In this document: in pieces, positions 36,030-46,780 of the stretch | How positions within the stretch are numbered: the stretch's first letter is position 1 | Layout of the letters: the number at the start of each line of letters is the position of its first letter | Assembly (NCBI RefSeq): GCF_000271405.2 | Contig: NC_018081.1 | Location: 43-64,042, forward strand | DNA length: 64,000 nucleotides | Origin: Enterococcus hirae ATCC 9790 | Lineage (GTDB): Bacteria > Bacillota > Bacilli > Lactobacillales > Enterococcaceae | Direction: 5' to 3' | The notes under the pieces: model-generated | Told to the model about the DNA's origin: nothing | The model's database searches: none | The model's input: the letters and a program-made list of their open reading frames with translations, nothing else | Translations under genes and position numbers: made by a program

Positions 36030-37283
36030 TTAATGTCGGCGTGCTACTCTTGATAAAGAGCCGTCTGTCGTTTCCCTCGTTTGTTGATTCGCTATTTTCC
36101 GCTTGCTTGCAACGTTTTTTAAATCATCATACCGGTGACTTGCCATTCCCAATAACAGATAGATGATAGGTACCCACGGAAAAGAAGTTAAAGTATCTTC
36201 CATAAAGGATTGGATCATCACCGCAAAGAATGCCCATAAAAAGGTTACTTGTCCATTCGATAAATCTGCTTTTAAGGTCAATCGACCTACATAAATTAAG
36301 ACTAGTACCCCTGCGATGATGACACCCAGCAATCCATATAGATTTAAAAATGAATTATAACTATTGTGATTTCCTAAAAATTGATTTCCACGTTGAAAAA
36401 TGAACGGTTTCATTCCAACCCAGACTTGTTCGCTTTTTTCTGAAATAGTCTCATAGAATTTCAACCAAATTTCTTCACGACCAGTAAAGAGATTTAGATG
36501 CTCGGAATGAGCTGCTAAGTAAGAAACTGGCAACGCAAAAATCGTGACAATCATGTAGGCTAAAAATGGCGCTCGTATTATTTTGAACAATTGTTTTGGC
36601 CAAATATCCAGTAAAACAAATACGATCATCGCAACTAAAGCACCTTTTGATTGACAGACCCAGATACCAATAATCCCAGCAATCACACTCGGAAATCCAA
36701 CGAATACCCGAACATACCAGCGCTCAAATGAACTGGCAAACCCACTGATCAGTAAGGAGAGGGTCATTAAAGTACTACCAATCGTATTCGTGTTGATCCA
36801 AATATCGGAAACTTTATTATCAGGCAACCAAATACTTTCACCATCAGGAATTTTTATTTCAGTAAAAATGCGGTATAACGTAATGCCAAGAAAGACATAA
36901 CATACTAAAATAAAAATCGAACGATCTAACTTATCAAACTGAATCCATTTAACCGTCAAACAAAAGACTATGATTAGCGGGATCAAAAGATCTACATTCA
37001 TAGAACTTGCTCTTACTTCACGGAAATGATCAAACAGAAAATAAATAAGCATTGCCGCTGCTAAAAAAATAAAGTCAGCTCTTCGTCCTTTATATACGTT
37101 TAAAATAAATAAAATGACAATGCCAAACGTAACAAATTGCGCACTGTTGTCATATAAAAAAAGCGCTTGAGCATTGCCTAGGCCTGCTGTCCATACAAAA
37201 TAAATAGCAGAAAGAAATAGAATCAGTAATCCAACACTCATTTTATTTATTAATTTTCCAATAACCGTCTGAATAATCTCCAT
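36030..37283 (-). CDS. O-antigen polymerase/ligase-like membrane protein in the epa core
   Basis: Integral membrane protein of about 417 residues with 10-12 helices and an extracytoplasmic loop after residue 245 that includes FTGREEIWLKFYETI and FLGNHNSYNSFLNLYG. That pattern, with a conserved His-Asn region before a late helix, is typical of Wzy/WaaL proteins. By position it may be epaQ, described as a hydrophobic membrane protein, but the letter is unsure. The start is uncertain: AAAGGAGG abuts the ATG at 37283 without spacing, and an in-frame ATG lies 14 codons later. The open frame upstream runs through the promoter. The Arg-rich tail (SLSRVARRH) is cytoplasmic. Confidence 0.82.
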   Translation of the reverse strand: MEIIQTVIGKLINKMSVGLLILFLSAIYFVWTAGLGNAQALFLYDNSAQFVTFGIVILFILNVYKGRRADFIFLAAAMLIYFLFDHFREVRASSMNVDLLIPLIIVFCLTVKWIQFDKLDRSIFILVCYVFLGITLYRIFTEIKIPDGESIWLPDNKVSDIWINTNTIGSTLMTLSLLISGFASSFERWYVRVFVGFPSVIAGIIGIWVCQSKGALVAMIVFVLLDIWPKQLFKIIRAPFLAYMIVTIFALPVSYLAAHSEHLNLFTGREEIWLKFYETISEKSEQVWVGMKPFIFQRGNQFLGNHNSYNSFLNLYGLLGVIIAGVLVLIYVGRLTLKADLSNGQVTFLWAFFAVMIQSFMEDTLTSFPWVPIIYLLLGMASHRYDDLKNVASKRKIANQQTRETTDGSLSRVARRH

Positions 37284-37302
37284 CCTCCTTTCATACTGTT
37301 TT

Positions 37303-37332
37303 ATTATACTGTTTTTTAAAAACAAACGGCAA
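37303..37332 (-). promoter_or_regulatory. Promoter of the Wzy-like epa gene
   Basis: On the minus strand, TTGCCG (37327-37332) and a perfect TATAAT (37303-37308) are 18 bases apart. Transcription would start near 37295, only about 12 bases before the 37283 start codon, so the mRNA leader is very short. Confidence 0.65.
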
Positions 37333-37505
37333 TGCTATTTTTAGATTAATTGATAAAAAACTCACTTTTAGTGCTTCATCCAGTCTTTTTAAAAGAAAAA
37401 ACATGGAACCTAAAAATAGGTACTGAGCAATTTCAGAAGAAGCAGTAAAGAAATTTACTTCCTTACACTCCCATATCAATTACTCAATACCTAATAATTA
37501 CTTTC

Positions 37506-39557
37506 TCAACCGCCTGTATACGACCATTCATCTACTTGGTTATCCGTATTATTCACAGCATTATTGGCTGTAGATGGATCGTTTTCAGGATAGGTTACTT
37601 CAAAAATCATATAACCATCTTTATCAGGACCGTATAGTTGAGTGAATTGTGCTTGGTACAATTGATTATAATCAGTTAACGGGCGTTTGCTGACCACGTA
37701 TTTGATTCCAAGCTTTTCAGCATCTTTAAAGTTGAGGGTCACAGAAAACATATCTGGACGATCTAAAACAAATGAAGTTTTTTCTTTAGCAATAAAGGCA
37801 CGTGTGTGGGCATATCGATTATAATATTTTTCATATTTTTTATCTGGATCAATTTTAGCCCATGCCTTCATGTCTGGATAAAAGCGTACCGAATTAAAAG
37901 CTTTTACGCCTAATGTTGGTGTAAAGTTATACAGCTCATCTTCTGTTAACCATACTTGTTGTGGATCTGCCTGATCAATTGCTTTTATCTCTTTTGCCAG
38001 AGTCTTTTCAAAGATCGCACCAGTTCCTTCTACAACTGGGTTCACAAAGAAACCTGAAGCTACAATCAAAGCGATAAACGAAAGATAGAACAATCGACAA
38101 CGTCGGAACAGAATAAATGCCAGGATTAACGTACCAACAATCACGATCATAGTGATCTCAAATTCGGTAAAGTATTTTGTCATTTTGGAATTGACCAAAG
38201 CATACGTAAAGATTCCCGCATTCGCCAACAATAGGAAAAATTTATACCATGTTGGGATCACATCTTCTTGCCAAATATAGGCAATAAACCATATGGTTAA
38301 GAGGCAAGCTGCAAAACTAAAGGTTAATATTGCTCTAAAAGGTGGCACGTAAGATAATAAAGTGAGTTCAGCGAGCCATTTTGGTAATCCTAAAGTAATC
38401 CAATAAATTGAAAACAGACAAAAGAGCATTAAAATCCGTCCAAACAGTTTTTGTTCACTATTTTTTTTACCAAATAAAACAAATGGGCTTGCTAAAAAGA
38501 CGGTCGGGAAGAAATGATAAAACAGAGCAACTTCAGAATTATTAGAAAAATTGATATCTTTAAACGAAATTTTCCAGTTTGTCAGAAAATAAAAGAACTC
38601 TCCTAAATGCCATTTTCCTCCTGTACTTACTCGTTTTCCTGGATATAAGGTATTTAAAGAAGCCAGTAACGCATCTTTAGAGGTTAACCAAAAGTGGATC
38701 AGTACGCCACCTATAAATAATATTGCCCCAATGATCAGTACTGCATCAAACCAATCCCAAGTGATTCGCTTCCCATAATAGAGCAATAACCCAACAAAAT
38801 AAAAGACAAGTAAATAAGCAAGCATAACTTGATGGGCTGGATAAATCACCAGGATAAAACCTAGACCCAATATGACGATCAAACTCATCATCATTGCTCG
38901 TACCCATTTTTTTTGATGTTGGTAAAAATAATGATAAAAAGCAACCATTAGTCCTAATGTGAAGAAAATCAGATCTCCCACGTGTTGCATGAACCACCAC
39001 TGGACTGCTGGTGAGAAAGTTAAGGCAAAGGCGCCTACGAGTGATAAAGCTTTTTTTCTTTTTGTCAAAATCATTAAAACTTCATACCCCAATAAAACCA
39101 TGACCACTAATTTCATTGCCCAATAAAACGAAAGCCCACGATCTCTTCCCAAGAAAAAGAATCCCCAATTGAATGGTTTACCAATAACTGTGATATCTTT
39201 AACAGGAGAATTATAAGCAATGATCATATTTTGTCCATTTAAGGAATAATCGGGATTTACTAAAGGATAGTCATTTTCAGCTTGTGAAAGATAAAAAGGT
39301 GTTTGCACGAGCCATTCATCTGAACGAACTTCCCTATTTTGCCCGAAGATGACATCAGTTTTCTTTCCGTCATCTCGTTGCGATACATATTTATCCCATA
39401 CACCCAATGAACTACCATTCAAATTAAACGTCACAATAACTACAATGACTAGCAATCCGATGAGGTAACGAAGTTTTAGAAAGACATCAAGAACAGAATG
39501 ATCTGTGCGCTCAGGCTTCACGGCTGTTCGTTGCGCGCGTCTTGTTTGTTTTTCCAT
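37506..39557 (-). CDS. Large polytopic membrane protein, GT-C-like, in the epa core
   Basis: Protein of 683 residues from ATG 39557 (GGAG six bases upstream). One helix lies near residues 33-50, followed by an external segment with GQNREVRSDEWLVQTPFYLS and then about 11 further helices to residue 530. A soluble extracytoplasmic C-terminal domain of about 150 residues ends with an Asn/Asp-rich tail. The acid residues in the first external loop and the multi-helix core suggest a GT-C glycosyltransferase that uses a lipid-phosphate sugar outside the membrane; it resembles YfhO/DUF7657-type proteins. This is tentative. By position it may be epaP. It follows rfbD by 51 bases. Confidence 0.7.
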   Translation of the reverse strand: MEKQTRRAQRTAVKPERTDHSVLDVFLKLRYLIGLLVIVVIVTFNLNGSSLGVWDKYVSQRDDGKKTDVIFGQNREVRSDEWLVQTPFYLSQAENDYPLVNPDYSLNGQNMIIAYNSPVKDITVIGKPFNWGFFFLGRDRGLSFYWAMKLVVMVLLGYEVLMILTKRKKALSLVGAFALTFSPAVQWWFMQHVGDLIFFTLGLMVAFYHYFYQHQKKWVRAMMMSLIVILGLGFILVIYPAHQVMLAYLLVFYFVGLLLYYGKRITWDWFDAVLIIGAILFIGGVLIHFWLTSKDALLASLNTLYPGKRVSTGGKWHLGEFFYFLTNWKISFKDINFSNNSEVALFYHFFPTVFLASPFVLFGKKNSEQKLFGRILMLFCLFSIYWITLGLPKWLAELTLLSYVPPFRAILTFSFAACLLTIWFIAYIWQEDVIPTWYKFFLLLANAGIFTYALVNSKMTKYFTEFEITMIVIVGTLILAFILFRRCRLFYLSFIALIVASGFFVNPVVEGTGAIFEKTLAKEIKAIDQADPQQVWLTEDELYNFTPTLGVKAFNSVRFYPDMKAWAKIDPDKKYEKYYNRYAHTRAFIAKEKTSFVLDRPDMFSVTLNFKDAEKLGIKYVVSKRPLTDYNQLYQAQFTQLYGPDKDGYMIFEVTYPENDPSTANNAVNNTDNQVDEWSYTGG

Positions 39558-39608
39558 GCGATTCTCCAATTTCTAGTTTGTTCTTTTTTTTACGGAAAAA
39601 CAAGTTTG

Positions 39609-40457
39609 CTATTTCAAACTTTCAGCTGCTTCCAACATTTTTGCTAATGCTTCTTGCCATGTCGGAATGACAAAGCCTAGATCTTCTGCTTTCTTTAGAC
39701 TCATCACAGAATATTGTGGGCGAACTGCTTTTTGTGGATACTCTGCTGAAGTGACTGGTGCTACTTCGACATCCGTATCTTTTAAGATTTCTTTGGCAAA
39801 TTCATACCATGAACAGCTATTTTCATTGGATAACTGATATACGCCATAAGGTGCTTGTTTTTCAATCACATATACCATAAATTCAGCAAGTGTTCGAGTC
39901 CAAGTTGGGCGACCATATTGATCATTGACAATAGTTAAACGATCATGCGTTTCGGCTAAACGTTGCATTGTAAAGACAAAATTATGTCCATAAACACCAA
40001 ATACCCATGAAGTACGGATAATATAATAGTCTTCTAAGATTTCTTGAACCGCTTGTTCCCCTAATAATTTTGTGCGACCATACTCATTCAATGGGTTAGT
40101 TGGATCGTCTTCGCGGTATTCTTGGTCTTTCTTTTTGCCATCAAAGACATAATCTGTACTGATATATACTAATTTAGCATTCACTGCTTTTGCAGCCAAT
40201 GCCACATTTTTAGTTCCATCAACGTTAATCTTCTCATCTAATTCTTTGCCTTCTTCTTCTGCTTTATCAACGGCTGTATACGCTGCACAATGAAAAATAA
40301 TTTCTGGCTTTAAGTTTGTAATATACTCCATTGTTTTTTCTGCATCAGTAATATCCAGCTCAGCAGCATCAGTTGACACATAAGCCATTCCTTTTTCATC
40401 TAATAAATGGCGTAATTCCGTTCCAAGTTGACCATTTCCTCCGGTTAATAAGAACAT
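39609..40457 (-). CDS. rfbD: dTDP-4-dehydrorhamnose reductase
   Basis: Last enzyme of dTDP-L-rhamnose synthesis, reducing dTDP-4-keto-L-rhamnose. The 282-residue SDR has GGNGQLGTEL at the N-terminus, STDYVFDG, and the catalytic pair YGRTK. The start is ATG 40457 with AGGAGAG upstream; the open frame continues 24 codons further but lacks a ribosome site. It equals epaH by locus order. The gene follows rfbB after about 180 bases containing a possible hairpin, so some transcription may stop or restart there. Confidence 0.95.
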   Translation of the reverse strand: MFLLTGGNGQLGTELRHLLDEKGMAYVSTDAAELDITDAEKTMEYITNLKPEIIFHCAAYTAVDKAEEEGKELDEKINVDGTKNVALAAKAVNAKLVYISTDYVFDGKKKDQEYREDDPTNPLNEYGRTKLLGEQAVQEILEDYYIIRTSWVFGVYGHNFVFTMQRLAETHDRLTIVNDQYGRPTWTRTLAEFMVYVIEKQAPYGVYQLSNENSCSWYEFAKEILKDTDVEVAPVTSAEYPQKAVRPQYSVMSLKKAEDLGFVIPTWQEALAKMLEAAESLK

Positions 40458-40638
40458 TCTGATCTCTCCTCTTTTTTGTTTTAAAAAGGGGTCTGCAACA
40501 TCTGTCACAGCTCCCCTTACAATTGCCAATAAACAATTCCTATTTTTATACTAATTTTTTTCTGCACGTTTTACAACTTCATGCGTGTCTTTTTTACCCG
40601 AATTTTTTGAGAGTTCCTTAAATCCGGCTTATCATCAT

Positions 40639-41688
<1,050 letters not shown>

Positions 41689-42261
41689 CTAAATTTCACC
41701 ATAAACAAATGGATTTTCTGCTTCAAACTCTTTTAAAGTTGGATGATGCTGATCCTTTTCAGACATAATCGCTTTGGAAAGATCGATAGGCCAATCAATC
41801 GCTAAATCTGGATCATCAAAGGCAATCCCACCATCAGCTTGTGCATTGTAGTAATTATCACATTTGTAAAGAAAATTGACATTTGGTGTCAATGTCACAA
41901 ATCCATGAGCATAACCTTTAGGCACCAAAAGTTGTCGATGGTTGTGTTCAGATAAGATAAAGCCTTCCCATTTACCATAGGTTGGACTTCCTTTACGAAT
42001 ATCGACAATCACATCTAAAACAGCACCAGAAGTTACCCGAATCAATTTCGTTTGTGCTGCTTCTCCTTTTTGGAAATGCAGTCCGCGGATAACACCAGCT
42101 TCTGCCGATAATGAATGATTATCTTGAACAAAATCAAAATCTAAACCATGTTCAACAAATTTTGCTTTGGAATAACTTTCGGTAAAAAAGCCACGATGAT
42201 CACCAAAAACATCCATTTCAATGATCTTCACATCTGTTAAATTAGTATCAGTTACTTTCAT
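41689..42261 (-). CDS. rfbC: dTDP-4-dehydrorhamnose 3,5-epimerase
   Basis: Cupin-fold epimerase of 190 residues for the third step of dTDP-rhamnose synthesis. It has FVQDNHSLSAEAGVIRGLHF with the catalytic His and the RGLH core, then VDIRKGSPTYGKW and the Tyr/Asp region FLYKCDNYY. Length is normal. Equivalent to epaF. Separated from rfbA by 14 bases. Confidence 0.97.
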   Translation of the reverse strand: MKVTDTNLTDVKIIEMDVFGDHRGFFTESYSKAKFVEHGLDFDFVQDNHSLSAEAGVIRGLHFQKGEAAQTKLIRVTSGAVLDVIVDIRKGSPTYGKWEGFILSEHNHRQLLVPKGYAHGFVTLTPNVNFLYKCDNYYNAQADGGIAFDDPDLAIDWPIDLSKAIMSEKDQHHPTLKEFEAENPFVYGEI

Positions 42262-42275
42262 TACTTCAGACTCCC

Positions 42276-43142
42276 TTAATTGTTGGCCAACTGTAAAAGA
42301 TATTGACCATATTGATTTTTTTTCAACGGTTGAGCTAATGTAAGTAATTGCTCTTTAGTGATATATCCCATTCGGTAGGCGATTTCTTCTAAGCAAGCTA
42401 CCTTGAGATTTTGACGTTTTTCAATCGTTTCAATAAATGTGGATGCCTCTAGAAGAGATTCATGCGTGCCAGTGTCTAACCAAGCAAAACCTCTACCCAT
42501 CAATTCAACAGATAGTTTTCCTTTTTCTAGATAGACTTTGTTTACATCAGTGATCTCTAATTCACCACGTTCAGAAGGTTTGATGTTTTTCGCAATCGAA
42601 ATAACATCATTATCATAAAAATATAACCCTGTTACTGCATAATTTGATTTTGGTAGCGCAGGTTTTTCTTCGATTGACAGAGCCTGCATCTTTTCATCAA
42701 ATTCTACAACACCAAAACGTTCTGGATCATTAACGTGGTAACCAAACACTGTTGCTCCAGTATCTTTAGAAGCAGCGCGTTGAAGCATTTTAGATAAGCC
42801 ACCACCGTAATAGATGTTATCTCCTAAAACTAAGCACACACTATCATCACCGATAAATTCTTCACCAATAATAAAAGCCTGTGCTAGCCCATCTGGACTT
42901 TCTTGCACTGCATACTCAATTTGTAATCCTAACTCTGCCCCATTACCAAACAGTTCTTTAAATCTTGGTGTATCTTGAGGAGTAGAGATAATCAGGATTT
43001 CTTTGATACCCGCTAGCATTAGTGTAGACATTGGATAGTAGATCATTGGTTTATCGTAGACTGGCATCAACTGTTTTGAAGTTGCCTTAGTTAGAGGGTA
43101 TAAGCGTGTACCACTTCCCCCAGCAAGAATGATTCCCTTCAT
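42276..43142 (-). CDS. rfbA: Glucose-1-phosphate thymidylyltransferase
   Basis: First enzyme of dTDP-L-rhamnose synthesis, making dTDP-glucose from dTTP and glucose-1-phosphate. The 288-residue protein begins [18 protein letters not shown], the nucleotide-binding loop, and has the conserved [14 protein letters not shown] and [12 protein letters not shown]. It equals epaE by locus order. Four consecutive rfb genes here supply rhamnose for the Epa backbone. Confidence 0.97.
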   Translation of the reverse strand: MKGIILAGGSGTRLYPLTKATSKQLMPVYDKPMIYYPMSTLMLAGIKEILIISTPQDTPRFKELFGNGAELGLQIEYAVQESPDGLAQAFIIGEEFIGDDSVCLVLGDNIYYGGGLSKMLQRAASKDTGATVFGYHVNDPERFGVVEFDEKMQALSIEEKPALPKSNYAVTGLYFYDNDVISIAKNIKPSERGELEITDVNKVYLEKGKLSVELMGRGFAWLDTGTHESLLEASTFIETIEKRQNLKVACLEEIAYRMGYITKEQLLTLAQPLKKNQYGQYLLQLANN

Positions 43143-43230
43143 GAGTATAAATTCTCCTTTTCAATTTAAAATTCACCTTGTTATTATCTCATCAAACTTG
43201 TTATTTGTCATGGAATTATTAACGATTTAA

Positions 43231-43947
43231 CTATCTTTTATTAATTCCAAACCATTTTCTCTTCACAAGCGCCTTAATCAGATTCAACCGCCAGGTAATT
43301 TTTTGGGTTAGTTTAGTGTTTGTTTTGATTTCACTCACATTAAAATCATGTCTACGATAAAGTGTCAATGTTTCTCTAATAAACCCAACACGAGTTCCAC
43401 CTAACATTCCAATCCACATATCATGCATTGGTACTTCAGAAGGAATTGGTACTATTTCTTTCTTTAATGAAGATCGAAAAGCCATGCCGGCACCGATATA
43501 ATTACTCCGAATCAAATTATTGAGCCAGCCTGTTCGGGAATGCCGATAGGAAAAATACGACGCGTGTATCTCATTGAGTTGACCATCCACAATCACTAGA
43601 TCACTCACTACTACTAATTGTTGCGGATTTTCTTCAAAATATGCGGTGATCTTAGCCACCTTATTAGGTAGCCAAACATCATCTTGGTCTGCTAAAAAAA
43701 TGATGTCACCTTTAGATTGTTGAATGGCATGGTTGAAGTTGGCAATGACACCTTTCCTTGGTCCTTCAACAAATTTGATTCGATTGTCTAGTTGCGTGTA
43801 TTCCTTTATAATTTGACAAGTTTCATCTGTCGATCCATCATCTGAAATAATCAATTCATCCTCAAGTGTCAGTTGGTTTAAAATACTATCCAATTGTTCT
43901 CTTAAATATCTGCCACCATTAAAGGTAGCCATACAAACTGATTGCAC
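43231..43947 (-). CDS. epaD: Glycosyltransferase family 2 (EpaD-like)
   Basis: A short 238-residue GT2 enzyme whose sequence begins VCMATFNGGRYLREQ, with ISDDGSTDETC and the acidic motif FLADQDDVWLPN. Start is GTG 43947 with AAGGGTG six bases upstream. This DQDD type is typical of rhamnosyltransferases. It lies 13 bases after epaC and belongs to the epaA-D block that builds the rhamnan. The name rests on gene order as well as family. Confidence 0.85.
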   Translation of the reverse strand: MQSVCMATFNGGRYLREQLDSILNQLTLEDELIISDDGSTDETCQIIKEYTQLDNRIKFVEGPRKGVIANFNHAIQQSKGDIIFLADQDDVWLPNKVAKITAYFEENPQQLVVVSDLVIVDGQLNEIHASYFSYRHSRTGWLNNLIRSNYIGAGMAFRSSLKKEIVPIPSEVPMHDMWIGMLGGTRVGFIRETLTLYRRHDFNVSEIKTNTKLTQKITWRLNLIKALVKRKWFGINKR

Positions 43948-43960
43948 AAATTCACACCCT

Positions 43961-44785
43961 TCAGTTTTCAGTAAATGATTGTAATGTCAAACGCCATATT
44001 TTACGATTTCTGACTGTTAAAAATTGTTTTACTGTACGTAACAATAATTGTTTTCGATGACGCGGTAACATTTCTTTATCATAATTTTGATAAAAAGTTT
44101 TTTCAGCTTTCAGTATCGACTGATACCTTGTAACAGAAACTTTCTGATAATCAAGAACTGAAAGATCATGTTCCATTTTTTCAGGTAAGATAAAAACCGT
44201 CTTTTTGAACTGATAGATCGTCCAAAAAAGCCAATGATCCAAGAAATCAAGGGGAAAATCTAAATTAAAACCGCCAATTTCCTTTAAAAATTTGATAGAA
44301 AAAACAGCGCCCGAATTAATCGCCATGATTCGTCTTTGACTGAGCTGTGATCGATCAACCTTTTCAACTTGACGATTGATATAGCGATCCGCAAAAACAG
44401 GCGATATTTGGTTGCTTCCAGCATAAACTAACGGAACGGCTGCAACCAATTCATCTGTCCAATCAATCGTTAAAAGCGTATCAAAATACGTTGCAGTCAA
44501 TTGACTATCATGATCAAGTGTAACGAAATAGCGAATATTCTGCTGCGCATGATTCAACGCATAATTATAAGCCGTAGCCAGACCAGGATTTGATGGATCA
44601 TGATAGTAGCTTATATCTTTGTCTTGTTCTAATAATGGCTCCAATTGCTTAACGGGACTATTATCATAAACAACCAGTTGAATCTTCTTCTCTTTGACAG
44701 CTTTCATGAGCAGATCAAAAGAAGGCGATTGACTAAAACGCTGCTGGTATAATACGATAACGACTACTATTTTGGGTATGGTCAA
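43961..44785 (-). CDS. epaC: Rhamnosyltransferase-like GT2 (EpaC-like)
   Basis: About 275 residues, family GT2 of the RgpB/RfbF rhamnosyltransferase type. It has KIVVVIVLYQQ, YDNSPVKQLE and the acidic VTLDHDSQL motif. The most likely start is TTG 44785, which overlaps the epaB stop as TTGA and has GGTGG six bases upstream; GTG codons at 44797 and 44803 are alternatives. The overlap implies coupled translation. It acts in the cytoplasm on lipid-linked rhamnan; exact linkage is unknown. Confidence 0.85.
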   Translation of the reverse strand: MTIPKIVVVIVLYQQRFSQSPSFDLLMKAVKEKKIQLVVYDNSPVKQLEPLLEQDKDISYYHDPSNPGLATAYNYALNHAQQNIRYFVTLDHDSQLTATYFDTLLTIDWTDELVAAVPLVYAGSNQISPVFADRYINRQVEKVDRSQLSQRRIMAINSGAVFSIKFLKEIGGFNLDFPLDFLDHWLFWTIYQFKKTVFILPEKMEHDLSVLDYQKVSVTRYQSILKAEKTFYQNYDKEMLPRHRKQLLLRTVKQFLTVRNRKIWRLTLQSFTEN

Positions 44786-45582
44786 AAGAAAGTCCACCCC
44801 CACTTATTGAAAAATTTCACCATTGACTGTAAAAAGATACGAAAAAGTTTAAAATTGCGATGAGCACCTTTTCCATATAAATGAACAATCGTGTATAACG
44901 GCGTATAAAGGAGTTTTTCTCCTGCTTTTTCAAAAGTTAAGCAAAGATCATTATCTTCAAAATACATAAAATAGCGATTGTCAAACCCGTTGACTTTTTT
45001 AAATTTATTGACATCAACGACCATAAAACTACCAGAGATCATACGCACGTAGCTATTGGTTGTTTCTGACAAATCATGGCATTCGAATTTTGCTAAACGT
45101 TGAGCAAACAACTGCTTGACAAAACGAGCCGGAATAAACCGCAATACATAATCGAATACATCTAATTTTTGGCGAATCAAATGTTGTGTCGTACCATCTT
45201 CATTCAATATTTTAGGTGCTAACATGGCACATTCTGGATGTTCCTGCAAAAGTTTGACCAAGTCAACGACTGTCTGCTGATCCACCAGAATATCTGGGTT
45301 AAAGATCACAGCATAAGAAAAGTCACTCGTTAATAAATTATGGTTATGTCCATAACCAAATCCTTTATTTTCCTGATTAAAATAGATTTTGACAAACGGA
45401 TACTTTAGATATTCTTTCAATCGTTCTTGGTAGTCAATCGACGAAGCATTATCGAAAATCAAGATCTCAACCATGGCTTGGTCATTTATGCTGGCTAGAA
45501 GCGTATCTAACGTTTGAAAAATCTTTTGACTATTAGCCGTTACGATGCTAATTAAAATCGGTTGTTTTTGATTTATTTTCAT
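44782..45582 (-). CDS. epaB: Rhamnosyltransferase (EpaB-like)
   Basis: A 266-residue GT2 enzyme of the rhamnosyltransferase type, with ILISIVTANSQ, EILIFDNASSIDYQ, GFGYGHNHNLL, FNPDILVD and the C-terminal MYFEDNDLCLTFEKAGEKL. In E. faecalis, EpaB is needed for Epa synthesis and is thought to add the first rhamnose. The start ATG at 45582 shares bases with the epaA stop (TAATG), so the two are translationally coupled. Confidence 0.88.
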   Translation of the reverse strand: MKINQKQPILISIVTANSQKIFQTLDTLLASINDQAMVEILIFDNASSIDYQERLKEYLKYPFVKIYFNQENKGFGYGHNHNLLTSDFSYAVIFNPDILVDQQTVVDLVKLLQEHPECAMLAPKILNEDGTTQHLIRQKLDVFDYVLRFIPARFVKQLFAQRLAKFECHDLSETTNSYVRMISGSFMVVDVNKFKKVNGFDNRYFMYFEDNDLCLTFEKAGEKLLYTPLYTIVHLYGKGAHRNFKLFRIFLQSMVKFFNKWGWTFF

Positions 45583-46712
45583 TAGTGTCTAGTCCATTTC
45601 CTTTTATATTTCTGTATGACTTGTGTTCGATATTCTTTATTGCCTAAAAAACGTAAAGTTTTAAGAATGTACTGATGCTTCTCGTTGATCAATCCAATCA
45701 ACTCAAACAATAAAATAGCCGCAAATAGCATCGAAACGATCAAAACAATCGAACCGAGACGCCCAGTATAGTTCATGATCATGGCAGTAAATGAAAACAT
45801 CAATGCCATAGCATAAATGGTCAAAACTGCTCCTTTATGCGTAAAACCTAGACTCAATAATCGATGATGTAGGTGTTTTTTATCTGCTGTAGAAAAAGAG
45901 ACACGGTTCGCTTTTCTGCGAATAATCGCAAAAAAAGTATCTGTTACTGGAACGCCCATCACAATCAATAATGAGATAGAAGAAACAAATGTTACATTCT
46001 TCAGACCTTGTAGAGAAAGAACAGCCATCATAAATCCTAAGAACAATGCCCCAGTGTCTCCTAAGTAAATTTTGGCAGGATAAAAATTATAAGGAAAAAA
46101 GCCAATAATGCTTGCCACTAAACAGAATATGACGATTGGTATGTATACTGTAGAAGCATGTAGGAAAAAATATCCGATAATACCAATTGTAATCAACCCG
46201 ATCAACGAGATTCCGGTTGCCAAGCCGTCTAATCCATCAATCAAATTAATTGCATTAGTGATACCAAAAATCCAAAAAATGGTCACAGGAAAACTCAGCC
46301 AACCCAATTCGATATAACCAAAAAAGGGCAATGTTACTGAATCAATGTGAATATCTGCCACAAAATAGACGATCAACGCTGCTAATAAGATCCCGACGGA
46401 CTTTTGTTTAGGCGTCAACTCGTATTTATCATCCAGTACTCCCGTTAGAATGATCACTAAGGAAGCTAGTAAAATAGGAATGATATAAAATTTGGGAATG
46501 ATGTCACGAAAAAACAATAAGGTGGATACGACAAATGAAATAAAAATGGGTAGTCCCCCAGCTGAAGGCATAGGTATTTCATTAATACGTCGCGCATTCG
46601 GTTTATCCACCATTCCGGTTTGGACAGAAATAATTTTAAATATGGGCGTTAGTACTAAAGATAACAAGATTGTTAAAAAAAATTTGACAACCATACTAAA
46701 TGAAACAAGCAT
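45582..46712 (-). CDS. epaA: Undecaprenyl-phosphate GlcNAc-1-phosphate transferase (TagO/WecA type)
   Basis: Integral membrane enzyme that starts the rhamnan by moving GlcNAc-1-phosphate to undecaprenyl phosphate. From ATG 46712 (AGGTG upstream) it has 376 residues and about 11 helices. Family motifs include VDKPNARRINEIPMPSAGG, INLIDGLDGLATG, FFPYNFYPAKIYLGDTGALF and the HHRLL histidine motif. First gene of the epa operon; epaB follows with an overlapping stop/start. A Lys/Arg-rich cytoplasmic tail closes the protein. Confidence 0.93.
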   Translation of the reverse strand: MLVSFSMVVKFFLTILLSLVLTPIFKIISVQTGMVDKPNARRINEIPMPSAGGLPIFISFVVSTLLFFRDIIPKFYIIPILLASLVIILTGVLDDKYELTPKQKSVGILLAALIVYFVADIHIDSVTLPFFGYIELGWLSFPVTIFWIFGITNAINLIDGLDGLATGISLIGLITIGIIGYFFLHASTVYIPIVIFCLVASIIGFFPYNFYPAKIYLGDTGALFLGFMMAVLSLQGLKNVTFVSSISLLIVMGVPVTDTFFAIIRRKANRVSFSTADKKHLHHRLLSLGFTHKGAVLTIYAMALMFSFTAMIMNYTGRLGSIVLIVSMLFAAILLFELIGLINEKHQYILKTLRFLGNKEYRTQVIQKYKRKWTRH

Positions 46713-46780
46713 ATTGGCACCTACTTTAATTAAGAGTCTAGAATTATTATAAAACACTCAAGCAATAAAAACTCGCAGTT

